Assembly: GCA_019186845.1 (NCBI GenBank)
Contig: JABARW010000001.1
Location: 63,120 to 119,414, forward strand
Source: Planctomycetota bacterium
GTDB taxonomy: Bacteria > Planctomycetota > UBA8742 > UBA2392
DNA: 56,295 bases
Reading direction: 5' to 3'
Shown piece after piece: positions 51,417-56,295 of this stretch (position 1 is its first letter; each line of letters opens with the position of its first letter). A model generated the notes under the pieces. It was not told the DNA's origin, did not search any database, and was given only the letters and a program-made list of their open reading frames with translations. The translations under genes were made by a program, and so were the position numbers.

Positions 51417-52277
51417 ATGTACCTGCCAACTGGCGCCTTTGCACCCGTTCCCACGCCCTTCACGCCGGAGGGCAACGTGGACGCGCCCGCCCTGCGCGCC
51501 CACCTGGCCTGGCTGGAACGGGAGGGGCTGTCCGGCGCGCTCATTCTGGGCACGAACGGAGAGTTCCCCTCCCTTTCCTTCGCCGAAAAGCGCGCCGTCG
51601 CCTACACCGCCGCGCGCGGGGGACGCCCGAAGCTGCAGCTCATGCTCTGTGTGGGCTCCTGCGCCCTGCCGGAAACCCTGGAGCTGTTGGCACTGGCCAA
51701 GGAGTTCGCCTTTGACAGCGTGCTTTGCCCCCCTCCCTGGTACTACCGCAATGCGAGCGTGGCGGGCCTGGCGGCCTTCTTCCGGCGGGTGCTCGATTCC
51801 AGCCGCGTGCCCGTGCTGCTCTACCACATCCCCCAGCTCACGGGCATCGCGCTGGGCGATGAGTTGCTCGATGCCATCGGCCCTCACGCCAACCTCGCCG
51901 GCATCAAGGACAGCACGGGCGATGAAGGCGAACTGGCGCGGCTTGCGCCTCGCTTCAGGGACACCGCTTACTTGGTGGGAAGCGACAAGCTGATTGCCAA
52001 GGCCCTGGAGGCAGGGGGACGCGGCAGCATCACGGCGGCCGCCAGCGTAGTGCCGGACCTGGTGGCAAGCATCAAGGCCCACCCGGGACAGCAGGGGAAG
52101 CTCAACAGCGTGCGAGGCCTGCTGGAGAAGTTCGGCCTGGGGCCCGCAGTGAAGGCCATTTTGAGGCGCAAGGGTTTTGGCGCCTATGCCGCGCGCCCGC
52201 CGCTGCTGAACCTGGAGGAGGGGCAGGAAGCGCAGCTGATGACGATGCTGGACATGTTCGGCGCGGTGAAGTGGTGA
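51417..52277 (+). CDS. DapA / N-acetylneuraminate lyase superfamily aldolase
   Basis: Class I aldolase forming a Schiff base with pyruvate or a related keto acid. 286 residues. GTNGEFPSLSFAEKRAV is the GT(T/N)GE phosphate/carboxylate-binding motif. Tyr136 in LLYHIPQLTGIAL matches the YNxP tyrosine. The Schiff-base Lys164 lies in LAGIKDSTGDEGEL. Residues do not single out dihydrodipicolinate synthase over keto-deoxy-sugar aldolases, so the substrate is open. GAGG lies 6 bases before the ATG. Divergent from the cyclase gene, 54 bases apart. Confidence 0.9.
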   Translation: MYLPTGAFAPVPTPFTPEGNVDAPALRAHLAWLEREGLSGALILGTNGEFPSLSFAEKRAVAYTAARGGRPKLQLMLCVGSCALPETLELLALAKEFAFDSVLCPPPWYYRNASVAGLAAFFRRVLDSSRVPVLLYHIPQLTGIALGDELLDAIGPHANLAGIKDSTGDEGELARLAPRFRDTAYLVGSDKLIAKALEAGGRGSITAAASVVPDLVASIKAHPGQQGKLNSVRGLLEKFGLGPAVKAILRRKGFGAYAARPPLLNLEEGQEAQLMTMLDMFGAVKW

Positions 52278-52283
52278 AGGGCG

Positions 52284-52324
52284 GAAAAACGGACACGGGC
52301 CGCGGATTGCTCCGCGGCCCGTGT
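52284..52324 (-). terminator. Rho-independent terminator of the rRNA operon
   Basis: Minus strand: perfect 13-bp stem ACACGGGCCGCGG / CCGCGGCCCGTGT with a 6-base loop, followed closely by TTTTT. Confidence 0.85.
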
Positions 52325-52327
52325 TAT

Positions 52328-52435
52328 ACCCCGGCACCGACCTACTTTCGCCTTTCGACTATCATCGGCCCCAAAGGCTTAACTTCCGAGTTCGAGATGG
52401 GATCGGGTGTGTCCCTTTGGGTATGGGCACCGAGA
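52328..52435 (-). rRNA. rrf: 5S ribosomal RNA
   Basis: About 108 bases. Helix I pairs TCTCGGTGCC with GGTGCCGGGG. Loop B/C region ACACACCCGATCCCATCTCG and AACTCGGAAGTTAAGC are canonical. Ends are inferred from helix I. Confidence 0.93.
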
Positions 52436-52634
52436 AAACTGCCAAGCGGCAAGGCCGCCTGAAGATGTCAAAGGTTCCTGACAAACAGCACTGTGAGTTT
52501 CGTACGGATACTTGCGTATCACGGGCACATGTCTGACTATGAATCGCTCGGAATCGTGTCTTGACGATTACCCCATGTCGCCGAAGAAGCAGCGCAAAAA
52601 AGCGCCGTTCGGTGGCGGGCATGAAGATAATTGT

Positions 52635-55576
<2,942 letters not shown>

Positions 55577-56058
55577 ACAATAATCTCCAGGTCCGCCGAC
55601 CTGTCGTGCCACCCCGCCTGGATAGGACGGGATGTCCCCTGCCTCTTCCACCCGCGAGCAAGAATCACTCATCCGCGGGCGGTATGCCGACTGGGGTCAT
55701 GCAGTGAAGACACGATCCGTAGCGATGCAGCTGTCTTTGGCTCACGCCAGAAGCAGCTGCTGGTTCATTTCTCAGACTCGCCGAACTCAATCATCCAGGA
55801 GCGGCGAAGCCCCTGAACGAGTGAATACGACTACTAACTTCCAACCGGCTCTGCAGCCGGGTAGAAGCCGTTGTGCCTCTAATACGAAATTCACAGTATG
55901 CTGTTGTCAAAGAACGAGTACTCTCGACAGCTTCCGCCGAGGCGGAAACTGCCGCAAGAGCACCGGGTCAAGCACCCTGTCGCACCTCACGCGCGTAAAC
56001 GCGCGCCTGTTGCCGGATGCCCGTTCCGAAACTCTCGCGGGCTGACGCCATGCAGGTC
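55577..56058 (-). other. tRNA-Ala to 23S internal transcribed spacer
   Basis: 482 bases without a gene. Hosts the processing stems of pre-23S rRNA; open frames across it and the 23S are artefacts. Confidence 0.8.
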
Positions 56059-56133
56059 TGGTGGACCTGAGGGGATTCGAACCCCTGACCCTCGGCTTGC
56101 AAAGCCGATGCTCTACCACTGAGCTACAGGCCC
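56059..56133 (-). tRNA. tRNA-Ala (anticodon TGC)
   Basis: 75 bases with CCA. Acceptor GGGCCTG pairs with CAGGTCC. Anticodon arm TCGGC-TTTGCAA-GCCGA gives TGC. T arm AGGGGTTCGAATCCCCT. Confidence 0.97.
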
Positions 56134-56214
56134 GTGCCTGCCAAGGCAGACCCCGAAGGTCCCACGCTTCCCAAGCTCGGCCTGGACCACGATCCAAGTC
56201 TAGCCCCGGAGAGA

Positions 56215-56291
56215 TGGTGCGCCGGGGCGGACTCGAACCGCCGACCTCACGCTTATCAGGCGTGTGCTCTAACCAGCTGAGCTACCGGCGC
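56215..56291 (-). tRNA. tRNA-Ile (anticodon GAT)
   Basis: 77 bases with CCA. Acceptor GCGCCGG pairs with CCGGCGC. Anticodon loop CTGATAA gives GAT. D arm TAGCTCAGCTGGTTAGAGCA. Followed by tRNA-Ala after 81 bases, the classic rRNA spacer pair, implying a 16S gene just beyond the window end. Confidence 0.97.
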
Positions 56292-56295
56292 GGCT

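Overview
The window comes from the chromosome of a GC-rich, Gram-negative-type bacterium. It carries an RND efflux pump, a lipobox lipoprotein, an ETF-quinone oxidoreductase, and an rRNA operon with tRNA-Ile/tRNA-Ala in the spacer. The mix (large U32 protein with an extra central domain, DUF4190 proteins with proline-rich heads, TPR proteins with STAND-like N-termini, multi-PAS kinase, REP-like palindromes) would suit a member of the Planctomycetota. That placement is an inference; the rRNA in the window would settle it.

Layout. 1-8.5 kb: truncated RND pump gene, two unrecognised membrane-anchored proteins (one ending in a PDZ domain), queG, and an exported FN3-like protein. 8.5-12.5 kb: glnE, a YjfB-like small protein and a STAS-like protein. 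12.5-13 kb: tRNA-Ser(GCT) followed by a duplicated copy of its own 3' end and terminator, with three perfect hairpins between the copies. 13-21 kb: U32 family protein, FSA/TalC aldolase, three tandem paralogous DUF4190 proteins, miaB. 21-24.5 kb: two tandem TPR proteins separated and flanked by a 180-bp direct repeat. 24.5-27.9 kb: lower-GC island with a DNA adenine methylase and a probable restriction endonuclease, bracketed by two DUF1801 genes and followed by REP-like palindromes. 28-35 kb: ppk1, a coupled pair of unknown envelope proteins, and a compact inorganic-carbon operon (beta-carbonic anhydrase, SbtA, SbtB). 35-42 kb: a 911-residue glycine/asparagine repeat lipoprotein, ETF-QO, and a third headless TPR protein overlapping ETF-QO by GTGA. 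42-52 kb: a signalling block with an eight-PAS hybrid-free histidine kinase coupled to an Rcp1-like response regulator, a stand-alone SpoA (FliN-like) protein, and a membrane class III nucleotide cyclase, then a DapA-superfamily aldolase. 52-56 kb: rRNA operon on the minus strand in the order tRNA-Ile, tRNA-Ala, 23S, 5S, terminator; the 16S gene would lie beyond the window end.

Two general patterns stand out. First, at least a dozen genes lack a Shine-Dalgarno sequence and instead have a -10-like hexamer ending exactly 6 or 9 bases before the ATG (often preceded by TGN), which points to widespread leaderless transcription. Second, several gene pairs are translationally coupled through 4-base stop/start overlaps (ATGA, GTGA, TTGA). 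The best candidates for unusual biology are the DUF1801-bracketed restriction-modification island, the tRNA-Ser tail duplication, the DUF4190 triplet with its conserved C-terminal domain, and the headless TPR family.
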